In this document: piece after piece, positions 1 through 11,160 of the stretch
Numbering within the stretch: the stretch's first letter is position 1
Layout of the letters: each line of letters starts with the position of its first letter
NCBI RefSeq assembly: GCF_003573695.1
Contig: NC_039359.1
Span: 135,185,939-135,249,938 of the forward strand
Direction of reading: 5' to 3'
Source of the DNA: Papaver somniferum
Lineage: Eukaryota > Streptophyta > Magnoliopsida > Ranunculales > Papaveraceae
DNA: 64,000 nt
Notes under the pieces: model-generated
Told to the model about the DNA's origin: nothing
The model's database searches: none
Seen by the model: the letters and a program-made list of their open reading frames with translations, nothing else
Position numbers and translations under genes: made by a program

Positions 1-645
1 ATTGATCGAACTGCAACCTTCCTCTCCACACGAACTGAGATGGGGGGGGGGGGGGGGGTACCTGCAAAAAACCCTTCGATGCTAAAGTTAGCTAGACTTT
101 TTCACAGGAGATTGTGTAGAGAAGATTGCGTACCTTTTAGGGTTGTGAACCCATGTATTTATATGTTTCATATTTGGGTTTAACCCTAATTTCGAGATAA
201 ACATGACCTAAGTTAACTCGCCCTGCAGGTCCCCTGGAATGTCCCAGAACATCTCCTGTGTGACTTGGCCATCAAGTATTCCAAACATTTCCGGAACATT
301 CCTCTATGGTTATGGAATTTACCAAGCAAATGGGTGCAAAATGCCAAGCCCAAGAAGAATAGTGTGCTCAAGCCCATAGTGGGCATATAAATCCGCAAGG
401 CCAACTATATGGGGGGGAATCATCCAGCGAGTCATTGGCTTGGCTCAGCTGGAAACTCGGTTGACTGAGCCAACTCGGCTAGGCTTAGTGGGGGCGTAAA
501 CATCCTTCAATGCAAAACGTTATGGCGTAAATAAACGAGGGCTACAGATGCTGTTTAGGCCGCGAAGTATAAGGAATTCGCTACTGTAGCCAGACGAAAT
601 ACGGTACGGCCGCCAGACTGAGCCACCAAGAGATGCCACCGGAAA
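1..645 (-). repeat. Left (3') LTR of the Tat element, truncated
   Basis: Aligns with 29880-30535: both contain ACACGAACTGAGATG, TACCTGCAAAAAACCCTT and the glycine-rich antisense reading GGSVWRPY/GGSVPRAY. The window edge removes roughly the last 25 bases of the LTR. On the inner side the homology stops near 640 and integrase sequence begins by 655, with no polypurine tract between. A deletion therefore joined the middle of the integrase to the middle of the LTR. A run of 17 G at about 43-59 replaces GAGAGGGGAG of the right LTR. Confidence 0.8.
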
Positions 646-1350
646 TGCCGGCGGGTTGAACCTTTTTACGTCATATCTGTTAATATGTACCAATGCCACT
701 GCCTCGACCCATTTGGTAAAATAATCAATAGCGTCCAGTACGAATTTCACTCCTCCAGGGGCTCGGGAAAGTGGCCCGACGATATCTAGTCCCCACTTAG
801 CGAACGTCCAGGGACTTAAAATTGGAAATAGCTCGTTGGCGGGTTTTTTCCAAAATTGGAGCGTGCTCTTGGAAAGGCACACACTTATGCGCGTATTCTT
901 TAGCATTTGTCTTCATGTATGGCCAGAAGTATCCCTGGGTAAGTATCCTATGCGTGAGACTGTGCCCCCCAGCATGGTTTTCACATATTCCTTCATGAGC
1001 CTCCGCCAATATCTGTTGTCCTTCCTCGACTGATATGCATCGCAAAAATGGCTCCAAATCTGCAGGTTTACGGTATAACTGTCCCTCGAGCATTGAATAT
1101 CTCCATGCATTATTCTTCACTTTGAAGCAATATGCTCATCTTCTGGGAGTTCACTGGTTGTCAAATACTGAATATAAGGTTGACACCAGTCTGAGGTGTT
1201 TTCAGCAGGATCGCCTGAATCGTCTATCACCGGACTGTCAACATCCATATTGCAGTCAATGTTGCCGATATCTTCCCGTGATGATATAGTTACCCGCTCG
1301 CCCCCACTAGCATGTTCGAGATCCAGAAAAAAATGGTTGTCGGAGATGCT
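550..1350 (-). pseudogene. Tat integrase, broken
   Basis: In minus frames the zinc-binding N-terminal part is readable around 890-1110 (RKPADLEPFLRCISVEEGQ, then HEGICENHAGGHSL, then GYFWPYMKTNAKEYAHKC), followed at 660-850 by the start of the catalytic core (FAKWGLDIVGPLSRAPGGVKF, DYFTKWVEAVALV). The core ends after RYDVKRF and runs straight into LTR sequence, so the second Asp and the Glu of the DDE triad are gone, as is the C-terminal domain. A frameshift near 850 separates the zinc region from the core. The protein would have joined element cDNA to the chromosome; this copy cannot. Confidence 0.8.
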
Positions 1351-1389
1351 AGGTAACTTTTGCAAATCAACTACAACGAAACGATTGGT

Positions 1390-2480
1390 TTAAGTATCAA
1401 CTGCGGAAGATATATATGCTAAAGCGTCTGCATGCCTATTTTCCAAGCGTAGTCGCTGCCCAATAGAGAACTGGTCGAACCCGTTTACCAGCTCGCTCAT
1501 ACAATCTATATATAATGCCATCCTCTCTTCCTTGGCTCTGTAGGTGCCTAGAAACTGATTAACTACTATCATGAAATCACTGATCAGTTTTATGTTCTTT
1601 GCCTATAACGGTTTGACAACTTGTAAACCGACAATTCATGCTTCATATTCAGCTACATTGTTTGATGCGCGAAATCCCAATCTGGTTGTTTTCTCGATCT
1701 TCGAACCTTCGGGAGTAAGGATGACATATCCAACACCAGACTCAACAAATTTAAGGACCCATAAGTAAAAATAACCCACAGTGGCTTAGGAAGATCAACA
1801 TCCATTGCGTACTCTCCCCTAGTTTGATTAATGGTTGATTCTATAGGTTTGTTCAACAATTCTTATTCTTCTTCAATAACTGTTTCTATGTCATCCATAG
1901 GAAAATCTGCTAGCAGCGCGGCCAGGGCACGTCCTTTCGCTGCAGCTATGGTTTCGTACTTGATTTCATACACTCCCAGAAAATTTGACCATATGGCTAA
2001 TCGGTTAGAATCATCAGCATGTTCCAGGATTTTCTTCATCGGATATTCAGAGTAGACTATGATCTATCTCCCTTGGAAATAAGGCTTCAGGAGACGAGAT
2101 ACGTGTAGTAGTGGGAGTGCTATCTTTTTCAATTTTTGTATACCGTGTTTCCGCCCCGTCAAAGATTTACTGACGAAGTAAACAGGTTTTTCAAGATCGA
2201 TCAGTAACGAAAAACGTTGCACTTACTGTGCACTCCGTTGCAGCCAGGCAAACTCCAATGGGTTGTCTAGTTTTTGGACTCACCAACACTAGGGGAGAAA
2301 TATTGTTTGATTTCGTTGAAATCTCCTTCGCACTCATCTGTCCACCCAAAGTTCACTGCTTTCTTCGGAACATCAAAGAAGGGTTTGAATCGATCCGACG
2401 AGCATGAGAACGATTCAAAGCTGCCAACCGTTCTGCTAGCTTCTGGACCTCCTTTTTCGTCTTTGGGGATGACATATTTA
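1390..2480 (-). pseudogene. Tat RNase H region, broken
   Basis: Fragments of the region after RT are readable: KKAVNFGWTDECEGDFNEIK at 2340-2400, then across stops a stretch resembling the RT thumb/connection and first RNase H (QPIGVCLAATE, KPVYFVSKSLTG), then LADFPMDDIETV at about 1880-1920, and a second RNase H-like stretch (WVIFTYGSLN) with RYLPRHADALAYISSAV-like wording (RLENRHADALAYI) near 1400-1460. The double RNase H layout is characteristic of Tat elements. Several stops and frame changes make it non-functional. Its role was to degrade RNA in RNA:DNA hybrids. Confidence 0.65.
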
Positions 2481-2489
2481 TGATAACTC

Positions 2490-3294
2490 TGATTTGTTAT
2501 GGATTTGCCTCGATAAATCTGTGGGTCATCAAGTATCCAAGAAACTTGCCTGAAGAGAGCCCGAATGAACACTTTGCTGGATTAAGCTTCATCCGATACC
2601 GACTCAAAATATCGAATGTCTTCTGTAGATCAAGCAAGTGAGACTCCTTTTTCTCAGATTTTACTACCATATCATCGATATACACCACCATCGTCTTCCA
2701 AATCAGGTATTTGAACATATCGTCTACCAAATGTTGGTAGGTTTCTCCTGTGTTCTTCAATCCAAATGGCATCACAATATAACAGTAAACTCCTTTGTCA
2801 GTCACAAAGGAAGTATGTTGTTGATCATCTTCGAACAAAGGTATTTGATTATTCGCAGAAAATCCGTCCATGAATGACAGTCTACCGTACCCTGAGGTTG
2901 CATCCACAAAATCTCTTATTCGCATAAGTGGGTATGGATCACTCGGACATGCTTTATTCAAATCAGTAAAATTGATACAGACACAAATTTTATCATTCTT
3001 CTTCGGAACATGCACGACATTAGACAACCAGTGAGGATATTATACTGGTCGAATAAAAGCTTCCTCCAATAGCTTCCCGACTTTTGCAACAACTCCATCT
3101 TTTTTGTTTTGAACCATATTCCTACCTTTCTGACGAACTGGATGAAATTTCTCGTCGATGTTTATCCAGTGACAGGCTACGTTCGTATCTATTCCAGGCA
3201 TTTCAGCGGAACTCCATATGAAAACGTCAATGTTTTCCCTTAATAGTGTAATCAAACCATCACGTTCATGCGCGGGTAGATCTGCCCCTACCAA
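2490..3294 (-). pseudogene. Tat reverse transcriptase, broken
   Basis: The longest coding remnant (2497-3027, 176 residues) carries the palm and fingers: NVVHVPKKNDKICVCINFTDLNKACP, then YGRLSFMDGFSANNQI, then FGLKNTGETYQHLVDDMF, the catalytic YIDD box followed by MVVKSEKK, and KCSFGLSSGKFLGYL. The segment 3040-3294 gives the upstream part (DVFIWSSAEMPGIDTNVACH, VRQKGRNM). A stop near 3036-3040 separates the two, and the end is shifted near 2497. YIDD is intact but the gene is interrupted. The wording FTDLNKACP marks the Tat lineage. Confidence 0.85.
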
Positions 3295-3355
3295 CGTGGT
3301 TTTGTGCTTGTCATCCCCAATCTGGACCTTAATCAGTTTCTCGATTGTTGGAGGT

Positions 3356-3806
3356 TCAGCTGCATCCTCTCCTATATATGATTTTGGCAGGAGAGGATTC
3401 TGTAATTGCTATTTTTTTTTCGACTCGCAAGATATGGTTCCCGCTAATTTCTGATTTCTGGTATTCATCCATAGCATTCTCGTAACACTTGTGGGATGCC
3501 ATCTGGCCGCTTCTCACCTTCACGACCCCTTCGATTAGGTGTAATAAACTTAAGGCATTGATGATACGAGGATGTGACTGCATCGATCACATGCAGCCAG
3601 TCTCTTCTTATGATCGCATTATAGGGAGCTCGACAATCCAGCAACAAGAAATTTCCCAGAACATACCTATTAGATATTGTTATAGGCATCTTTACTTTAT
3701 GAACCACCTTTGTAACTTCGCCATTGAAGACGATAATTATATTCCCATCGTTCTCGATCAAGTCGTGTGAGAGGTTCATAGAGGAATAGGCTCTTGAAAA
3801 TATCAT
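3356..3806 (-). pseudogene. Tat protease region, broken
   Basis: The minus frame 3465-3806 reads FSRAYSSMNLSHDLIEND, GEVTKVVHKVKMPITI and then FLLLDCRAPYNAIIRRDWLH. The last segment corresponds to the conserved block downstream of the aspartic-protease active site in Tat polyproteins (usually a GPSAYNAILGRPWLH-type sequence). The catalytic D-S/T-G would sit upstream (around 3810-3950), where frames are disturbed and I cannot show it. Assignment rests on this block and its position between Gag and RT. Confidence 0.55.
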
Positions 3807-3899
3807 GCTTTTAGAGCTTCACGTATCTACAAGAATACGGTGTACACGGAACATTCCAATCCAAGCTGTTATAATGATAGCATTATTATGGGGAGCGCA

Positions 3900-4805
3900 T
3901 ACACCTCTCATGCCTTCTTCATTAAACTCGATATTTGTGCATCCAAGCTCCATAATTTATGCTTCCTTTCCACTGACAAATCGATGTGATTCGCCAGTAC
4001 CACTCCTTTAATTTCTTGAGCTTTCTCCTGGTCTTATCTTTTGATGCATGCCTGGTCATAGAATGGATCCTGACATGACTGACGTTAATCACATGTGATG
4101 TGCCTAGTTGTCCGGATCCTTTCATAAAATCCTTCTTCACGTACTCTTGCATATATCATTCGCTAAACTTTGATTTTTAAGGAGCGACAATTCTCAGTCT
4201 TGTGACCAATGTCTTTATGATAGTCGTAATACTTGTTTTTGTAACATTTATCACGTGTCTCTATTGGCAAGGCCGAGGGGGGGGATCAAATCCTTGCTTA
4301 TTCTCTCATACAACTCTGTAATCCGTATGTTCAATGGTGTTATCTTCATATCATGATGTTTCTGTTATCCAGTTTCCACTCGTCCCCATAGTTTTTCTCT
4401 CGAACTTCACCTCGATCATTATGTTGTCCACTCGACCGGTTCTTTGACTTGTGTTTCTTCCTGTCATTTGGATGAATGGATGATTTGTTAACTTCTCTAG
4501 TTTCTTGAGCTTTCGAATCATCCTCAACTCGAGTGTATTCTTCTGCTCGATCATACAGTTCTTCCAGAGTCTTTGGTGGTCTCTTGACTAAGGAACCGTA
4601 TAAACCTATTTGATCATACTACTGGTATGCCTATTTGTAAGCCTCGATGGTGACTTGATCGTTGGTACCATCCACCTCGGCCAACTCTTGTTTGAAGCGT
4701 CGAGTAAACTATCTGATGCTTTCCTCCTTCTGAATACTCAGGAAGAACAATAAGTGGAATCCCTTTCGATCACCGCTGTTGTATTTGTAGTGAGAGAAAA
4801 ATTTG
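3900..4805 (-). pseudogene. Tat Gag, C-terminal half, broken by LARD-A
   Basis: Minus-strand frames from 4805 downward give Gag-like text: LVDKFFSHYKYNSGDRKGFH, then FTRRFKQELAEVDGTNDQVT, then RPPKTLEELYDRAEEYTRVEDD at about 4530-4600, and a basic stretch. Near 4175-4250 YYDYHKDIGHKTENCRSLK resembles the Tat zinc-knuckle region, with the first Cys apparently changed to Tyr. Stops occur several times. The Gag N-terminal half lies at 24542-25847; the two were one reading frame before LARD-A inserted after position 4810 with duplication of TCAAC. Confidence 0.65.
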
Positions 4806-4810
4806 TCAAC

Positions 4811-7800
4811 TGATAGGTGTCATAAAAACCTTCATTTATATCTATAGTTTATGCTTTTTTTGGTATGTTTTCATGTAAATTATGTATCTTATGTTTGCTT
4901 TTGAGTTTAATAGGTACTTTGGAGTCATTTGGAGCAAAAGAAGGAGAAATCGTATTTTTGGAGCGTAAAAGGAAAAAAGGTCAATTCACAGGCGATATTT
5001 ATATTTGGAGCAGGCTAGGTTTCACAAGAATGAGATAAGGAATGAACTAGAAACAACAAGAAGGACGAGTGGGTATCATAGATCCGTTTTCCTTATAACC
5101 TAGAAACTAGGTCGAGTTGGTCATTACATGACCAGTTCTTCTCTCAGCCAAATCTCGTCGCCGCTCTCAGTTCCTTGCCAAGAATGGTTCACGCCGGAAA
5201 GCTCAGGTCTGGTCTAGTGGAGTACGTCGTCGGACCAGAGAGTTGTAAAAGGGTAAGACAATTCGAATTTGTAAGAGTTTAGTTTGTGTTTGAATTCTCA
5301 GACGAAAACTCTATCAAGAACAATAAGCTGGTGTCGGAGAAAACGGAGATGAAGGGAGTAAAATCATCAAGCAGTTGCGAGTTTCTATGGATTCAAAGGT
5401 CTGTAAACAATGGGTTTGTGTTGGATTTGCATTTGGTAGTGATGGTTTCGATAATTGAAGACTAGGGTTGAATTCAAACTGGAATTGGGGTTGATGTTGC
5501 TCCATTGAGTGATCTGTGTTGTGAATCGAAAGAGAAGAAGTTGCTGCTGCTGTACAAAGTTATGAATACGGAAGCAATGGGTTCTGATATTGCTGTTGCC
5601 GATTGAAGATTAGTAAGAATGCAAGATGGAGCATGACTCAGGTGAAGAGATTCAAGGGTTGAGTTCTCTGTGTGTATTGCCATGAATGATTACAAGGAAT
5701 TTGAGTGCATCTGGAGATGGTGGTGATTGAATTATGGACTGGTGCAGCTGCAGATTTGTGTTGCTGTCACCAATGGGAGATGGCATTGCAGATTATATGT
5801 GATGGGTTTGTAATGATTCCGAGTTCCAGGGGGCGACGACGAGATTGTGCTTGAATGCTTGCTGTTCCAGTTGAGCTAGAGAATTCGACAGCAAATATGA
5901 TGAATTGAACTGCAGATTTGTATTGCAGGATATGGATGAATATGTTGAGCTTGTGCAATGCAGGTAAGTGATAGTTACAGCTGAAGTTGGGGCTGTTAAC
6001 TGGTGCTTCTGGTGTTGAACATGACTTGCAAGTAAGCAGCTGATTGCAGAGAATGATATTTCGTATGAGGCAGAGGTGTGAAGTTAGTGGATAACTTTGA
6101 GAAACAAGTGAAGGCCTAGAAGGTGAAATACTTGATGGAGAATGAGAACTCGATTCACAGATGGAGATGGGTTTTGAATAAATGATGGCAGCTGAGTTAG
6201 CAGGTGGACTGCGAATAAGATATGGATTCTGGGGAAACTGAGGCAAGAAGCGTTCGAGTTAATGGAATGCGGCAATGTAGAGAAGGAATAAAGCTGGTGA
6301 TATACGCAAGTGATGCAGCTGCAATGGTTGTGCAGGCATGAACTGAAATGGAAATGGTGATTTCAGGTGCTGAGATGATAGAAAGTAGTGTTCTTGATGG
6401 TGATTGTCATGGGTGCAGTGGTTGATTATTGGAAGGTGTTAGAGCTGATTTGGTACTGGTGGTTGCTGCAAAGGGAGTGAGTTACAATTGCATTGCAAGT
6501 GGGGAAGGAAAATGGTGGATTGCTGGATTCAATTGAGTTCAGAATTGCAGGTGCATTGACTTGAGTAGAGGTTGGATGTACTCTGGTGCTGTGTTGCAGA
6601 GAACTGTAATGGGAAGAACGATTGAAGCTCAAGGATATTGCAGGTGCAATACAAGAATGGAATTGAATATGGAGTTGGAACTGATGTTGTTGCTTACAGA
6701 GAATGAGAACAACCAGGAGATGATGTAGCAATGGTAGTACAGTGTGAATTACAGGGAATGTGCTAGCATTGTGCACGTGGTGTTTGAGGCTTTGAGCTTA
6801 TGCAGTACAAGGTGGAGCTGATATCAATATATGAATGTTAGGATATTTAGAGGGTTGGAATGGCTTGAATTTGGCCGGGAAAACAAGACTGAACAGTCAA
6901 AACTCGGAAGGAATTAGTTATGGCTGAGTTGACTCAGCGAGTTATACCGAGTTGACAGAGAAGGACATGGGCCTGTATTAACCGGACTGTGGATGCTAGT
7001 GGGTTGGAACAAAAGTGGTAAGGTGGTCAGGCTTGGTCGAGTTATATCCCTAGGAAAGCTACTTCACACAACAGGGGGAAGCTATATAAGCTCTTTAGGG
7101 TTCTATTCTCTGAGGATATCTATTATCTTCTTCTACTACTTTTGTTCTAGGGTTTAGACATGAAAACTCTTCTCTTTATCCTTGTTATGAACTCCATTAA
7201 CATGAGCTAGTTTTTATTATTGGTTAAGGAATAAGTTGAATTTCCAAACATGGGTTTTATTCAATAAATTAGTTTTGTCTCCATGTTTTGTCGATTATGA
7301 TTCGCTAGAAATATCGCCATGTATGATTGACTGTTAGTTTTGTCAAGTTGCAAATTGGTAGAACTCGTAATCATATCTATTGCTAGTTTAGGGTTTATTA
7401 TACGTAAACGTGATACACCTTGAATACACGTAGCATAATTGTGATTATTGCTTGTACTGATACATCCTAGTAGTCACATGTGGATCATAACCTTTGTTAA
7501 AACGGATTAGTGCTTTTACACGTTCGTTTGCTTTGATTAGGCCTGATTTCATAGAACTTAGTGCTCTTAGGGAGTTAAACTTAATTGTGCTTTTACACTT
7601 TAGGTTGCTTTCTAGGAAGAATTCACTTTCGCATCTTTTAATGTGTTTGTTGATGACAAGAGGAAATTAGCGGGATACTCTTGCGATCAAAGTATCCTAG
7701 GGCCTTTGATAAGTTGAGATTAAATATCAATTCTAGTTATTGTTACAAATTCATGTTTGTGAATGAAAACTAATCCTTGACCAATATCTTCATCTTATTG

Positions 7801-7999
7801 ATTTGCTTGTTTATTTCATTATTTGTTAGTTTATTTTCCTTTACATAAAAATCAGAAATCCCCCTTGTTTATATAGGAAACCGAAACAATTTGACAACCT
7901 AGATCCTCTCTGTGGGAACGATCCTTTCTTACCTTTGCTATATTATATATTTTGAGTAGTGAGAAAGTAATTTATTTTTGACGCATACGACAACGATCA
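4811..7999 (+). repeat. 5' LTR of LARD-A (3189 bp)
   Basis: Nearly identical to 21295-24536 over its whole length, starting TGATAGG and ending ATCA. It lacks about 50 bp near 5085 that the 3' copy has (around 21550-21600). Purine-rich plus-strand sequence at 5340-6780 produces several long but meaningless antisense frames. A TATA motif at 7083-7089 marks the likely U3/R boundary, leaving about 0.9 kb of R-U5. Confidence 0.92.
7083..7089 (+). promoter_or_regulatory. TATA box in LARD-A LTR
   Basis: TATATAA in GAAGCTATATAAGCTCTTTAG, with pyrimidine-rich sequence (TCTATTATCTTCTTCTACT) 35-55 bp downstream as a plausible transcription start area. The same motif is kept in the 3' LTR at 23616-23622. 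Confidence 0.55.
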
Positions 8000-8004
8000 A
8001 ATTT

Positions 8005-8021
8005 TGGCGCCGCTGCCGGGG
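8005..8021 (+). other. Primer-binding site of LARD-A (tRNA-Asp type)
   Basis: TGGCGCCGCTGCCGGGG starts 5 bp after the LTR end. It matches the complement of the plant tRNA-Asp 3' end (TGGCGCCGTTGCCGGGG, recalled from family knowledge) except for one base. This PBS type is common in Athila/Tat-related elements. LARD-B has the identical 17-mer. Confidence 0.8.
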
Positions 8022-8132
8022 AGGCAGCGATTGTCACTTGTTTTTGGTTTCTTATTTTCTTGTTTTTAGTTTTGTTTTATTTTCTGGTTTTTAACCTTGT
8101 TTTGAGAATCGTGTTTCAGGTACTTATTTCTC

Positions 8133-9482
8133 ATGGATGGAGCATATTGGAACAATGGATACGGTTTCCAACAATCTCAACAACATGAAAACTTCCAACA
8201 ATTCTAAGGGTATAATCAAAACCAATTCATTGGCTATGACCAATATTCCATGGATCCTTATGGTTTTGCTCAACAACCTTATGGAGGGTATGTGTGTGAA
8301 CAACCACAAGGATTGGAGGATTCTTATGCTCGTGAACAACAAGTCTCTATCTTGTTAGACAACTTTTCCAACTGTTTACGATAAGAGTTTCAAAAAGATA
8401 AAGAGGCTACAAACGAGCAACTCCAAGAACTTCGTGAAGGTATGGCTATCTTACGAAGAAGCATTGATGAATACAAGGAAGAAAGATATGAAGAAGAATT
8501 TTGTTTTCAAAGCAATAATTATTCTAATGTGCCTGTGGTGTGTGATGAATATTTGATTGATGCTAATGTTGAAAAAGGCCAACCTATGGGGACTTTCGTT
8601 GATAATTGTGTAGCTAACTCAACTCTTGATCTCAATAATGATCATTCGCCTATTCAAAAGGATGAGTTTGAGGTTAGCGACACTAAATTCAGCGGCAACC
8701 AATCTTATTTAGCTATGAAATTGACGATGATTATGAAGATACGTCGTTTGAAGCAACTCATGGTGACATTATCCAAAGGTGTACAATGGAATTCTGGAAT
8801 CAATATGAAGATGAAAAGGACTATGATGACACTTGTATAGATTATTCCAGCATTTATCTTAATAATGATCAAGAGCCAATCCAAAGGGTGGAGCTTGAGG
8901 ATGATGCATTTTTGAGTCTTCTAAAAAAGTTCCTTATAGCGAAATTTGCAGCCGCAAAAGAGTTTGAGCCTAATGATGACGAGTATGTTGAGAATGTGAC
9001 CGTTATGACCAATATTGTGGAAGACCCAATTGATCTTGCAATGGATTATAATGATGATGTTAATGCCGAGACTTCAGTTAAGGTAGAAACGAATGAAGAA
9101 TGGTTGCAAGGTTTGATAGAGGACCATGATATAAAAGAGGTGAGTAATTCACTTGAGTTTTTCAAGGATGAAGAGGATTATGTGCAAGAGATTGTGCAAG
9201 GTTTGTCTAACCCTTTGCATGTTGTTTTTTCTCCTTTACCTCTTGTTGGTTTGAATGTATGTGCTTCGAGAATATTGTTGAATGACTTTGTTTCTCGATT
9301 TCCACCATTAGAAACATTTGATTCTCATATTATGAATGTTTGCATAGAAGAAACCATAGAAGTTCCTGAATTTTATGTTCTTTATACACTTCCAAGTGTG
9401 GACAAGAATAAGTGTGGGGGAAACTTCTATTGGGCTATAACTTCACTTTTGCTTTATTATACTAATGTTTGTGTGAAGTTAC
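8133..9482 (+). pseudogene. LARD-A gag-like protein, N-terminal and acidic parts
   Basis: Starts at an ATG 112 bp after the PBS. The first ~65 codons are rich in Gln, Asn, Tyr and Gly (MDGAYWNNGYGFQQSQQHEN, later GYDQYSMDPYGFAQQPYGGY) and contain an in-frame TAA. A predicted coiled coil follows (KEATNEQLQELREGMAILRR) after a second stop near 8381. From about 8560 the product is strongly acidic (many Asp/Glu). A frameshift near 8712 moves the frame; the continuation is open from 8786 to the LARD-B insertion. Near its end GLNVCASRILLNDFVSRF matches GLELCASQVLLDYFASKY of the LARD-B protein. No enzyme motif is visible. A structural Gag-like role is inferred from position after the PBS, not from a recognised domain. 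The last part lies at 18893-19020. Confidence 0.6.
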
Positions 9483-11137
9483 TGATGAGTTCCAAATATT
9501 GTATATATTTGCACCTTTTTATTGGCATTTAACTCATCATTTGTGCACTAACGCTCCATTTTATCCCATATTCTGTGTTTTCGTTGTTTTCAAGAATAAA
9601 TACTTTTCTCAATTAATTTTGCATTTTTAGGTACTAAATAAAGCCTGGTTAACTCACGGAGCGAAAAGAGCAAAGAAACGGCAAAGACTCCCGCAGAAAG
9701 GCGGCGAAGATTGATGTTTGCAAGAGCCGGATCAATTAAAAGTGGGCTTGAAGAGGAAGAATTGTTCTTAAAGAAGATATGAGATTGGCATACCCAAGGC
9801 CCAAAACCCTTACCCAAATCCATTTCCATTATCCATACCCATTTCCATGAGAGCCGTCAGATTGGATCCATCTCATCATCCAACAGACACCTCATCATTG
9901 TGCATCGAAATCCGAAGCTCCTGTCAAACACCATAGTACCTAACTCCATATGAAGCCGTCAGTTTTGTTGTATCTCATAATCCAGCGGTCGTTACATACC
10001 TCTCCATCGTAGCCGTTTGATTCAATCTATATGGGATCATCCAACGCTCTTTACTCGCTGTGCGTAAAAGTTCGCTACTCCCGCTCAACACCCAAACGCC
10101 AAACACCTACACCACAAACCAAACAGCCCCTAACCCATTCTTCATCGAACTCTTCTCCTCTTCTCCCCAAATTCCTCTCTTCCCTATCACCTAGCCTAGG
10201 TGTTTCATCAAATTCACATCCCGCTGACCTAGGGTTTGGAGTTGATGAGACGACTCGATCTAGGGTTCATAGTTCACAAAGAAGAGCAGAAAAAGCAGCA
10301 GAACAAGTGGGAAGAACATAAGAAGGTATGGGTCGAGGTGAAACCGCAAGTGGGTACGTCAAATTGAAAATCCACAAATCAAATTTTAGGTTTTCAAAAA
10401 TTAGGGTTTAGAAATTTGGGTATTCTGCACTATAAATAGAACATGGTGTTTGTAATGTTAGGGGTATGCCTGGGCTAGCCAGAGCACCAATAGTGTTAGT
10501 TTTAGGTTTTTACTTTTTTTGTTTCAATTCTAATTTTAATTCACAGTTCATGTTCTAATTTGTTCTGCTAGGGTTAGATGAAACCCTAATTTGCTATTTG
10601 TTGTTCATGTTCATGATAATAACCTTGTTATGCTTAATTGTTTAGGATGGAATTTAGTCTTATGACTTCAACACTTAACTTTCACAGTGTATGTAATGCA
10701 TCCATTGTAGTTAGATTTATTCGGTGTTGTAGAACTGCAACTCATACTTAACAGTATATATGAACCTTTTGATTAGCTGTACCTTGAAAAGACAGTTAAT
10801 GCTTAGGAGGATTATCTTAGTTGTGATTGAATCATCCATATCAGATTGACCTTATATATGTAGAGGATTGACATCTCTTTCATTATCAGTTGTAAGGACA
10901 AGGTTAGTGTTAGGATCAGAACAAGTAATGTAAATTAGTGGTGGAATCAAAGGCCCTAGTATACTTCCCATTGTTTAGCTATTGTCACTGCCACTTTAGG
11001 AAATTAGTTAGGAAAACACAAAGAAATAGCATTACACCCTCCTTTTCCCTGAGGACAAACCCCTTCTTACCTCACTCACTACAACTGACCCTGTATACTT
11101 GCAGGTCTAAGTTGTAGGTTCTTTTAAAACCACACCA
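9483..11137 (+). repeat. 5' LTR of LARD-B (1655 bp)
   Basis: Near-identical to 17133-18887 except for a deletion of about 100 bp at position 10193, where the 3' LTR has a CCACCA-rich stretch (17843-17945). Identity elsewhere is high by eye, with scattered point differences. Confidence 0.92.
10431..10438 (+). promoter_or_regulatory. TATA box in LARD-B LTR
   Basis: TATAAATA in TGCACTATAAATAGAACATGG, a strong plant TATA context. It is identical in the 3' LTR (18181-18188), and a TATAAATA also occurs on the minus strand of both LARD-C LTRs (52120-52127, 56782-56789). Confidence 0.6.
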
Positions 11138-11143
11138 AGTTTT

Positions 11144-11160
11144 TGGCGCCGCTGCCGGGG
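11144..11160 (+). other. Primer-binding site of LARD-B (tRNA-Asp type)
   Basis: TGGCGCCGCTGCCGGGG beginning 6 bp after the LTR end CACACCA. Same 17-mer as LARD-A. Confidence 0.82.

Noticed and set aside
5767..6776. Long antisense open frames in the LARD-A LTR (159 and 116 codons; also 22959-23309)
   Set aside because: They are Ser/His/Ile/Leu-rich products of a purine-rich plus strand, differ between the two LTR copies by shifts, and contain no known domain.
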